NCBI GenBank assembly: GCA_900696455.1
Contig: CAADGB010000404.1
Coordinates: 1-43,813, forward strand
Direction: 5' to 3'
DNA from: an uncultured delta proteobacterium
GTDB taxonomy: Bacteria; Myxococcota_A; Polyangia; Haliangiales; Haliangiaceae
Length of the DNA stretch: 43,813 nt
Position 1 is the stretch's first letter. The number at the start of each line of letters is the position of its first letter. Under the pieces are notes generated by a model. The model was not told the DNA's origin. It saw nothing but the letters and a program-made list of their open reading frames with translations, and ran no database searches. Made by a program: the position numbers and the translations under genes. Shown here piece after piece: positions 37,136 to 43,813 of this stretch.

Positions 37136-39352
37136 TCACGAGTCGCGGGTGATGACGACGCCCTCGCCGATCTCGGTCTCCACCAGGAAGGTGTCGAGCG
37201 AGTTGAGCAGGCCGACCTGGACCTTGCGCGACGAGATGCCGCGGTCGGCGAACGTCGGGTTCTGCGCCGTCGTGTTGGTCATCTTCTGCGTGCGGATGCG
37301 CGCGCGGTCGGGATCGTTCTTCGACTCCAGCCCGCGCAGGAGCGCGTTGAGCTTCGAGTCGATGCCCGCCTCGCGCGCCTCCGTGGCGAGCTTCTTCGAG
37401 TACGGCAGGAGCAGGATCGCGATGGTGTCCTGGATGAAGTCGGCCATCTTGCGCCGCTTCTGCGTCTTCCGGCCGTCCTCCTGCGACGTGGTCACCTCCG
37501 ACTGGAAGGCCACCACGGCGCGCTGATCGACACGCGGCACGCACAGGCCGGCCGCCTTGAACGCCTCGTAGCTCTCGAGCGTGAGCTGCTGGGGCGACGT
37601 CGCGCCGGTCGGGATGACGCCCTCGAGCCCGAGGACGAACGACAGGAGGCCGGTGTCCTGCCCCGGGTTCTCTTCCGGGGGGAGCGCCGCGTTGATGTAC
37701 GCGAGCGCGCCGTTGGCGCCGACCAGGACCACGCCGTCGTCGGTGAAGCCCGTGCCGCCGGCCGAGCCGAGCACCGCGATCTCGGGCACGCGGATCGCCA
37801 TGCCGAGGTAGGTGCAGAACACGCGATCGGAGGCGAACTGCGTGGCGTCGGCGACGTCGGCGATCGCCTGCGACTGCGTGCGGCCGAACGCGATGCGCGC
37901 GTGGAACTTGCGGCCGAAGTTGCCCTCGGCCGACGCGGTGATCGCGTTCGTGCGACCGGCGCGGTTGACGACGGTGGAGCGCCGCGCCGACAGCGACACC
38001 GACGCCTCGCGGGTGACCTTCGTGGTGTCGACCGTCGCGGCGAACGCGGCCTCGTAGGCGAGGTCGATCGCCGACTCGGACAGGGCCGCCGACACGTTGT
38101 CGGCGTTCGTCACCGAGAACATGCGTCCGCGCGGGATGTCGACGAGGGTGGTGATCGTGCCGGCGACGGCCGCCAGCGCCGTCCCGTTGTCGAGTGCCGG
38201 GCGGATCGGCGCCGAGTAGAACGCCGGGTTCGGGTTCGCGACGGTGCCGGCCGGAACGCTGATCGTCTGCATCACCACCCACTCCGCGCCGCCGGCGGTG
38301 CGAACGCGCGTGCCGGCGGGGATGACCGCGGCCTCGCCGACGTTGGCGACCACGGTGGTCCCGGCGAGGAGGCCGAGCGCGGTGGCCATCGCGCCGGCGG
38401 TGACGTTGATCGAGCCCGTGGCGACGGTCGGGCTGTAGACGACCACGCGGCCGTCCGCATCCACGATCGCGTCGACACCGGCCAGGGCGTTCACCAGCGC
38501 GGCGACCTCGGCCGCGGTGACGGCCGCGAGGTTGGCCACGTTGCCGGTTCCCGCGGTCGAGCCGGCGGTGTGACCGATGTTGGTCAGCGGCGTTCCCGAC
38601 ACGTTGCGCAGCGTGACCTCGCCGCTCGTCCCCAGGACGACGCCGGCAATGCGGACGCCGGTACCCGCGAGGATCGTCGACGCGCCGGCGTAGCCGATGA
38701 ACCCGTTGATCCGGGCCGCAACCTGCGCGGCGGTCTGATCGGCCGCCTGGAACGTGACGATGACCTCGGGGTTGTCGTCGATCGTGATGCCGATCTGCTC
38801 GCCGCCGACGAACTCCGAGTTGTTGCCCGCGCCGGGGAACGCGATGCCGTCGCGCGTCGCCGCCGTCGCCGCGATCGCCGTCGTGGTGACGCCCGCGCCG
38901 CCGTCGGGCGCGACGGTGAGCTGCTGACCGACCGCGAGCGCGAACGGACCGAGCGCCGTGCGCAGCGAGGCCAGCGGGCGGAGCTGGACGTTGCCCACAC
39001 GCGTGTCGACGCGGACGCACACCTTGCGCGGCGGACGGAGAAACTTCGCCTGGATGAAGGCGTTGCCGTTCCAGTTCTCGCCGAGGTGAACGCGTGCGCA
39101 CGGGTTCTGCGAGACGAGCGAGCCGTACTTGTACCCGAACCCGCCGAACTTGGTCGCCTCGTCGTTCTCACCGAAGACCTCGGTGGGTTCGTTGAAGGGA
39201 CCGTCCTCGAACTCGCCGACGAGCATGAGCATCCCGGTACCGACTCCGGTGACCGGCGATCGCGGCGTCGCGTCGACGATCGCGATCTGCTCGATGCGGG
39301 TGAGCTGCTCGATGGTGGGCGTGGCGAGAAACCGACGGATGAAGGCAGTCAT
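37136..39352 (-). CDS. Contractile tail sheath protein, large insertion
   Basis: A 738-residue protein. The N-terminal part carries GVGTGMLMLVGEFEDGPFNE and KFGGFGYKYGSLV; the C-terminal third carries LESYEAFKAAGLCVPR, KMADFIQDTIAILLLPYSKK and the closing VGLLNSLDTFLVETEIGEG, all typical of tail sheaths. Residues about 130-400 are an Ala/Gly/Thr-rich beta insert not needed for contraction, probably exposed on the tail surface. It makes this a myovirus. The gene overlaps its upstream neighbour by ATGA. Confidence 0.93.
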   Translation of the reverse strand: MTAFIRRFLATPTIEQLTRIEQIAIVDATPRSPVTGVGTGMLMLVGEFEDGPFNEPTEVFGENDEATKFGGFGYKYGSLVSQNPCARVHLGENWNGNAFIQAKFLRPPRKVCVRVDTRVGNVQLRPLASLRTALGPFALAVGQQLTVAPDGGAGVTTTAIAATAATRDGIAFPGAGNNSEFVGGEQIGITIDDNPEVIVTFQAADQTAAQVAARINGFIGYAGASTILAGTGVRIAGVVLGTSGEVTLRNVSGTPLTNIGHTAGSTAGTGNVANLAAVTAAEVAALVNALAGVDAIVDADGRVVVYSPTVATGSINVTAGAMATALGLLAGTTVVANVGEAAVIPAGTRVRTAGGAEWVVMQTISVPAGTVANPNPAFYSAPIRPALDNGTALAAVAGTITTLVDIPRGRMFSVTNADNVSAALSESAIDLAYEAAFAATVDTTKVTREASVSLSARRSTVVNRAGRTNAITASAEGNFGRKFHARIAFGRTQSQAIADVADATQFASDRVFCTYLGMAIRVPEIAVLGSAGGTGFTDDGVVLVGANGALAYINAALPPEENPGQDTGLLSFVLGLEGVIPTGATSPQQLTLESYEAFKAAGLCVPRVDQRAVVAFQSEVTTSQEDGRKTQKRRKMADFIQDTIAILLLPYSKKLATEAREAGIDSKLNALLRGLESKNDPDRARIRTQKMTNTTAQNPTFADRGISSRKVQVGLLNSLDTFLVETEIGEGVVITRDS

Positions 39353-40044
39353 GGTGCGTCTCCTGGGTCGCTGGGGTCTGTGACTTCAACCGTGGCCTCC
39401 GGGCTGAGGAGGACGGCGAGGCGAAGGTCAACCACGTCGACTTCGCAGCGCACCGCGCACTGGAGCCGCCGTTCATTCGGATACACGGAGTCTTCGATGT
39501 CGATCTGACGATGTGAAAGCAGGGTTGCCCGGACCTCGCGCGCATAGTAGCGCGGGTGCCCTCCCAAGAGAACCCCCGTCCGCTCCTGGCCCGGGTTGAA
39601 CAGGTACCCGAGCTGCGCCTCGATCGCCTGGCGATCGGGATCGTTCGAGCACCAGAAGTCGAGCTGGAACTCGACGGATGCCTCCGCCGTCTTCCACAGG
39701 ACGGTCCGCGGCAACTGCGGATCCGGCGTCGCGACTACCATGCAGTCGTAGACGCCGAGCGTGTCCTCGAGCGGGAACGGAACGAACAAGGCCTCGTGGA
39801 ACGTGTCGGTCTGCTCGACGATCGAAGCCGCGGGGTACTCGAGCGCCTTACCGGCGTCGGGCCACTTCATGTGGATCGCCTGGAGCGCGAACGTCCGGTC
39901 GGGCGCATCCTTGCCCCATACGCGAAACACCGCGCATCGCAGGTACTCGGCGAGGGTCTCCGCGATCGCGTCACGAGGCCCGATCGTCGCGACGACGGCA
40001 GGCTTGTTCTCGAGCGTGTGGAAGATGGGTCGACCGAACGTCAC
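39349..40044 (-). CDS. Probable tail completion / terminator protein
   Basis: A 231-residue protein from GTG 40044 (GTGA overlap). It is alpha/beta with no catalytic motif (AIAETLAEYLRCAVFRVWG, then YPNERRLQCAVRCEVDVVD). Its place between the HK97-gp10-like neck gene and the sheath gene is where tail terminators are found. It is somewhat longer than most of these (about 130-180 residues). The role is from position. Confidence 0.65.
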   Translation of the reverse strand: MTFGRPIFHTLENKPAVVATIGPRDAIAETLAEYLRCAVFRVWGKDAPDRTFALQAIHMKWPDAGKALEYPAASIVEQTDTFHEALFVPFPLEDTLGVYDCMVVATPDPQLPRTVLWKTAEASVEFQLDFWCSNDPDRQAIEAQLGYLFNPGQERTGVLLGGHPRYYAREVRATLLSHRQIDIEDSVYPNERRLQCAVRCEVDVVDLRLAVLLSPEATVEVTDPSDPGDAP

Positions 40045-40568
40045 TTGCGTCCCCTCCGCGCAAGCGCCTCAAGCCGGCGCGCGATGCACCGCTCGGCGAC
40101 CTTGCGCGCCCGGAAGCGCGCCCACGCCTTGCGCATGTAGTGCCGCGGCTCGATGCCGTCGCGGCCGATCTTCTGCTGGACGGCGTACGCGATCGATCGC
40201 GCCTGCGCCTCGCGGTTCGCGAACCGGCCACGACGATCGCGGCCGGTAGCGAACCCCTTGCGCTTCACCCATCCGATGAGCGGCTCGATCGGCGGGAAGA
40301 ACGGCCTGGTCCCGTTCTCGATGGCGTCGGCGTGCGGTGCGTCGACGCCGATGACCACGGTGCGCTTCGTCGTGCGCATGGATACGCTCGCACGCAGCAG
40401 CCCCTGATCGACGGCCGGGAACGGCTTGGCGCGGTCGATCTCGCGCACGACCTCGCGCTTGAGCTCGATGCCGGCGTCCTGGAGACCGAGGCCGACCGTC
40501 TCCTCCAGCTCGGGACCGAGGTTGGCAACGCGACGCGCGAACGCGGTGAGACCGATGCGCTTCCTCAT
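40041..40568 (-). CDS. HK97-gp10-like head-tail/neck protein
   Basis: A 175-residue protein from ATG 40568 (ATGA). The segment GVDAPHADAIENGTRPFFPP, then LIGWVKRKG, is a good match to HK97-gp10-like proteins (also called minor tail U/Z type). A basic C-terminal helix follows (RKAWARFRARKVAERCIARR). These proteins join the connector to the tail. Length and position agree. Confidence 0.83.
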   Translation of the reverse strand: MRKRIGLTAFARRVANLGPELEETVGLGLQDAGIELKREVVREIDRAKPFPAVDQGLLRASVSMRTTKRTVVIGVDAPHADAIENGTRPFFPPIEPLIGWVKRKGFATGRDRRGRFANREAQARSIAYAVQQKIGRDGIEPRHYMRKAWARFRARKVAERCIARRLEALARRGRK

Positions 40569-42412
40569 CGGGGCTGACCTCCGACGCGGGTGCGGGCCTC
40601 GTCCTGCTTCGTCAACCGGACCGTCCAGTCGAACGCGCGCCGCTCGGGCGTGCCGCTCGCGACGTAGGGCTGGCGCTGGATCGCTTCGCCGTCGCGTGCG
40701 TCGCCGCGCACCTCGATGTAGTGCTCGTCGCCCGGCTGGAGCTGGCCGGGGAACAGGACGCTGATGTTGTCGACGGTGTACCGCGGCGACAAGCCCTCGA
40801 GCACGACCTCGCCGCGCGAGACCTGACCGGCCGCGCGAAGCTCCCTGTTCACCGACGAGATGTTCTTCACCTTAGGCGTCGGCAGGAACGGCAGCTCGGA
40901 GATCACGCGCGGCTCGCCGCGGTGACGTTCGCCGCCGCTCCACCGCACGACGATCGACCACACTTCGTAGGTGCGGAGGCCGGCGTCGCCGAGCGCCTGG
41001 CGCGCCTCGTCCATCATGGCGGCCGAACACGAGGCGATCGTGTTCGCCGGCGCGCGATGGAGGCGTCGATCGAGGTCGGGGGTCTGACCCGGCCGCGGCT
41101 GGCGCGGCGCTCGCTCGTGAGCTCGCCGCGGCGGAACCGCGATCGGCACGCGAAAGATCGCCGGCAGGTCGAGCCGGATCTCTCCGGTGAGCGTCGCATC
41201 CGCCAGGGTCACGGTGAGCTCGCCGGTGGTGCCGTCGCCCACAGCCGCCGCTGCGAGGGTCGCGTCGGCGAGCGTGACCGTCAGGCCGCCCGTGATCGGC
41301 GACGTACCGGCCGCGGCCAGGGCCGCCGGTGCGAGCGTGATCGTCGCGGTCCCCGTGATCGTCGCGTCGCCGTCGCCGGCCAGCGTGGCGTCTTCGAGGG
41401 TGACCGCGAGCTCGCCCTCGATCGGCTCGCCGCCTCCGCCGGCGACGAGGGCGGCGTCGTCGAGCGTGATCTCGAGCGTACCGACGATCGGCAGGTCGCC
41501 AGCGCCGGCGACGGTCGCATCCTCGAGCGTGATGGTGAGCGTTCCCGTGGTGACGACCTCTCCATCGGCGTCGAGCGTTGCATCGTCGAGGACGACATCG
41601 AGCGTTGCAACGATCGGGACGTCGCCGGTCGCCGCCAGGGTCGCAGCATCGAGCGTTACCGTCAGGTCGCCGGTGATCGGATCGTCGCCGGTCGCCGCAA
41701 CGGTGGCGTCGTCGAGGGTGACGTTGAGCGTGCCGTCGGTGCCGGCCGCGGCGTAGGTGAGCGTCGGGTTCGACTCTCCGCCAACCATGCGGCGACCGAA
41801 CACCGTGAGCCGGACACTACCGGCCGCGGCTGGCGTACCGACACCGACACTCGCGATCAGCGTCCAGCCGGCCGGCGTCTCGAGTTCCTCGTTGGCCGTC
41901 TGCGCGACGAGAAGGCTGTAGAACGTCCCGTCGGTCCCGTAGATGCCGAGGTCGACGACGACGTTGTCCGCTCCCTCGGCAATCGTGCCCACGCCGTACG
42001 TCGACGGAAGCGAGCCGCCGTTGCTGCGAAGCGCGAACGAGATGTTCGCTTGCTTCGTTGCGCCTCCGTCCCAATTCGACCCGAACGTCCCGCAGTTGCC
42101 AGCGGTGACCTTGTTTCCCGATCCCGAGAAGAAACCACCGCCGACACCGAACGTTCCCTGCATCCACCAGGCGAACGACATGCCGGTGAGCGCCGCGTTC
42201 GTCCAGCTCGACGAGCCGACAAAGGACGCCGTGTCGAGTGCGCCGCCTGAAAGGCCGAACACGGCGCAGTCGTTGTCCGTCGTCGTGCCGGCGACGATTG
42301 ACACCGGAGCCGCGGCCGGATCGACCACCGCCGTCGTGATCGCCTGAAAGGGCGTGCCCGACGAGAGCACGTCCCTGACGACGATGTTCCTGGCGATGAT
42401 GTGGTCGGCCAT
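40565..42412 (-). CDS. Neck/virion protein with 21-residue tandem repeats
   Basis: A 615-residue protein from ATG 42412. Residues 1-226 form a beta-rich Gly/Thr-rich domain. Residues 227-411 are eight full and one partial copy of a 21-22-residue repeat (consensus G-L-VTL-DATLAATGD-PIT). A low-complexity Arg/Pro segment (about 425-460) links to a 150-residue domain (MMDEARQALGDAGLRTYEVW, then ISELPFLPTPKVKNIS) that looks like a separate neck protein. The frame is open all the way and no ribosome site precedes the internal ATGs, so I treat it as one fused protein. The N-terminal part could be a surface adhesin. Confidence 0.78.
   Translation of the reverse strand: MADHIIARNIVVRDVLSSGTPFQAITTAVVDPAAAPVSIVAGTTTDNDCAVFGLSGGALDTASFVGSSSWTNAALTGMSFAWWMQGTFGVGGGFFSGSGNKVTAGNCGTFGSNWDGGATKQANISFALRSNGGSLPSTYGVGTIAEGADNVVVDLGIYGTDGTFYSLLVAQTANEELETPAGWTLIASVGVGTPAAAGSVRLTVFGRRMVGGESNPTLTYAAAGTDGTLNVTLDDATVAATGDDPITGDLTVTLDAATLAATGDVPIVATLDVVLDDATLDADGEVVTTGTLTITLEDATVAGAGDLPIVGTLEITLDDAALVAGGGGEPIEGELAVTLEDATLAGDGDATITGTATITLAPAALAAAGTSPITGGLTVTLADATLAAAAVGDGTTGELTVTLADATLTGEIRLDLPAIFRVPIAVPPRRAHERAPRQPRPGQTPDLDRRLHRAPANTIASCSAAMMDEARQALGDAGLRTYEVWSIVVRWSGGERHRGEPRVISELPFLPTPKVKNISSVNRELRAAGQVSRGEVVLEGLSPRYTVDNISVLFPGQLQPGDEHYIEVRGDARDGEAIQRQPYVASGTPERRAFDWTVRLTKQDEARTRVGGQPR
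41180..41734 (-). repeat. 63-66-bp in-frame tandem repeats
   Basis: Eight complete units and one partial unit encode the repeated peptide in the 40565-42412 gene. Six of the complete units are 63 bp and two (starting at residues 311 and 375) are 66 bp. The peptides have diverged, with conserved VTL, DATL and PIT positions, so the array is old or under selection. It is a coding repeat, not a CRISPR. Confidence 0.9.
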
Positions 42413-42453
42413 GGGCGCGCGCGCCGGGACTCAGCGCGCCCGGCGCTCTCCGA

Positions 42454-42846
42454 TCAGGCGTTGCCGTCGGTGATGGTGAAGGCCGTGATCGTCACCGACT
42501 GGCCCACCGCGATGTTCGTGTTGACGAGCTGGAGATCGCCGCCTCCGCCGCTCGCCGTGACCGAACCCTGGATGTGGCACGTGGCACCGGCCTTGATGCG
42601 GAAGTGACCGGCCACGCCGGCCGCGTCCGCGGCGAGGTCCTCCCACGTGCCCGACTTCGCCTTCGCGCCCGCCGCCGCCGCCATCCAGTCCGCGGGGAGC
42701 GCCATGGACGCGAGGAGCGTGCCCGTGTCGGCCGCGGCGCAGTTGGCCGGGGCTGCACCGGAACGGATCTCGAGGGTGGGGCTGGCACCGATGACCGTCT
42801 CGATCGAGTCGAGGCGGCCGTTACGAACTGCGACGGAGAGCTGCAT
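42454..42846 (-). CDS. Small virion protein (decoration-like)
   Basis: A 130-residue protein from ATG 42846 behind AAGGACGCTCACC. It is made of short strands with Ala/Gly turns (LEIRSGAAPANCAAADTGTL, then FRIKAGATCHIQGSVTASGG). The type is common among virion proteins encoded near phage neck genes. No enzymatic signs. The structural role is inferred from position. Confidence 0.7.
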   Translation of the reverse strand: MQLSVAVRNGRLDSIETVIGASPTLEIRSGAAPANCAAADTGTLLASMALPADWMAAAAGAKAKSGTWEDLAADAAGVAGHFRIKAGATCHIQGSVTASGGGGDLQLVNTNIAVGQSVTITAFTITDGNA

Positions 42847-42861
42847 GGTGAGCGTCCTTGG

Positions 42862-43296
42862 TTACGAGGAGACCTTCGCGTTGATACCTCCGCCGATGCC
42901 CTCGTACGCACCCTGCGAGTACGGATTGACCACCACGCCGAGATCGTCGGCGAGGCGTTGCGTCCACAGCTTGAGGTCGGCGATGAGGAGCTGGCGTTCC
43001 TCCTTCGAGTTGAACTCGACGGAGTCCGAACCGCCGACGCGACGCATCTTGTAGCGCGATCGCGCCTCCGAGAGTTGCGCCTCGATACGCTCGAGCTCGG
43101 CAAGGTCCTCGCGGATCTTCGCGCGCGCCGGGCCGGTCATGCGCTTGAAACTATCGCGCACGAGAAACAAAGGCTGCGACGCGGCCGGGTACCCGAGCTG
43201 CATCGACTGCGCGAGCGACTGCCAATCCGGGTAGCGAAGGAACCGCAGGATCGCGGTCTCCTCGCTCTCGGTGAAGTTGGCTTCGCTCATCGTCAT
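42862..43296 (-). CDS. Hypothetical head-tail region protein
   Basis: A 144-residue protein from ATG 43296; an in-frame ATG at 43290 is equally possible. The N-terminal half is helical with aromatic residues (FTESEETAILRFLRYPDWQS). The second half has a coiled coil (AELERIEAQLSEARSRYKM) and ends with a Gly-rich tail. The small genes around it lie next to neck genes, so a connector or head-completion role is possible. Confidence 0.75.
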   Translation of the reverse strand: MTMSEANFTESEETAILRFLRYPDWQSLAQSMQLGYPAASQPLFLVRDSFKRMTGPARAKIREDLAELERIEAQLSEARSRYKMRRVGGSDSVEFNSKEERQLLIADLKLWTQRLADDLGVVVNPYSQGAYEGIGGGINAKVSS

Positions 43297-43319
43297 CGGT
43301 CAGCCCTCGTGGTTGATGG

Positions 43320-43499
43320 TCAGCGCGCGCCCTTGAGCCGCGCGAGCATTCCCGCCTTGAGGACGGGCTTCGGTGGACCGCCTTGCGCCTTGGGCGGCCC
43401 CGGTGGCGTCGTCGGCGCGGACGTCGGCGCGCCGGTCTTCTTGAGCTTGCCCTTCGGCTTCGCCGGGGCGAGGTTCTTGGCCTGGCCGGGCTTGAGCAT
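43320..43499 (-). CDS. Small Lys/Pro-rich protein
   Basis: A 59-residue protein from ATG 43499 (TGATG with the upstream gene). It is basic and low-complexity (KPKGKLKKTGAPTSAPTTPP, then LARLKGAR), without secondary-structure signs except a short C-terminal helix. It could bind DNA or a capsid surface. No family recognised. Confidence 0.65.
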   Translation of the reverse strand: MLKPGQAKNLAPAKPKGKLKKTGAPTSAPTTPPGPPKAQGGPPKPVLKAGMLARLKGAR

Positions 43500-43813
43500 C
43501 ACACCACTCCGTGGTGACGGTGCGGCTGGTTGGCGCCGAGGTCGAGCTCGGTGGTCTCGTCCGGCACCTGGACGAGCGGCACACCCTGCGCCTTGAGCTC
43601 GGCGATGTCGTGGGTGAGGCTGGTGACGAGGGAGTTGGCGACGAGCGGATAGATCGCGCCGTCCTTGCAAAACCGGCTGTAGCGGTCGGTCCTGTAGTAG
43701 GTGACCGCGCGAACGGGCGGCCGCTCGTCGAGGACCTTGTCCAGCTTGGCGTCCTTCGCCGCCTGCGCGGCGTCCTCGGTGCCGGTGGCATCCGCGGGCG
43801 CGGTGTCGGCCGC
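43499..43813 (-). CDS. Hypothetical protein, 5' end outside window
   Basis: The frame runs in from the right edge without a start and ends at TGA 43499-43501, giving 104 residues. It begins with an Ala/Asp-rich stretch and continues with VRAVTYYRTDRYSRFCKDG and IAELKAQGVPLVQVPDETTE, ending in a His-rich tail. The TGATG coupling with the next gene and the codon pattern support it. It is probably in the head-gene region, but I do not recognise it. Confidence 0.7.
   Translation of the reverse strand, partial: AADTAPADATGTEDAAQAAKDAKLDKVLDERPPVRAVTYYRTDRYSRFCKDGAIYPLVANSLVTSLTHDIAELKAQGVPLVQVPDETTELDLGANQPHRHHGVV

Noticed and set aside
41180-41734. Regular 63-bp repeats as a possible CRISPR array
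   Set aside because: The repeats are contiguous, in frame, diverged and encode a protein repeat; there are no constant short repeats with unique spacers and no cas genes.

Overview
This window looks like about 44 kb of a contractile-tailed (myovirus-like) bacteriophage or prophage genome. The DNA is GC-rich. Every gene I can support lies on the minus strand, so transcription runs from position 43813 down to 1. Genes are packed tightly, with ATGA, GTGA and TGATG overlaps. Long open frames on the plus strand are antisense shadows. I see no terminase, portal, capsid protease or integrase, so the head genes, and integration genes if any, must lie outside. A lipoprotein-like protein with a long Asp/Ala linker and a palindrome matching the bacterial chromosomal parS consensus make a Myxococcota-like host possible, but this is only an inference.

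Layout in transcription order. (1) 43.8-39.3 kb: head-completion and neck genes, including an HK97-gp10-like protein and a 615-residue protein with eight to nine tandem 21-residue repeats. (2) 39.4-23.4 kb: a standard contractile-tail cluster of sheath, tube, two tail-assembly chaperone frames joined by a GGGAAAG slippery site, tape measure, LysM protein, hub, spike, gp25-like wedge fused to an adhesin-like region, baseplate J, a second J-like protein, a fibre, and two small membrane proteins. (3) 23.4-18.8 kb: an island with its own promoters that encodes a small protein, an unrecognised 319-residue protein, a RavA/MoxR-like AAA+ ATPase and a ViaA-like vWA protein. A near-perfect parS palindrome, a duplicated 19-bp promoter element and a 16-bp-stem hairpin lie between these genes. 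(4) 18.7-9.6 kb: DNA metabolism, with a RecB/Cas4-like nuclease, Sak4-like recombinase, SSB with a DDIPF tail, probable helicase loader, CCHC zinc-knuckle protein, MT-A70 methylase, VRR-NUC-like nuclease and a compact PolX-like nucleotidyltransferase, ending at an intrinsic terminator. (5) 9.5-0 kb: a TTGACA/TACAAC promoter with an inverted CGTACG operator drives a unit with a ribbon-helix-helix protein. It is followed by a ParB-like protein, membrane peptides, QueD, an HNH protein, an HExxH peptidase, an endolysin, an ASCH protein and a second DNA methyltransferase.

The most unusual element is the RavA-ViaA-like island at 18.8-23.1 kb together with its parS-like site and repeated promoters. 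Secondary points of interest are the phage QueD, the zinc-knuckle protein, the PolX-like enzyme, the repeat-containing neck fusion and a conserved GACCGACC element just upstream of many start codons.
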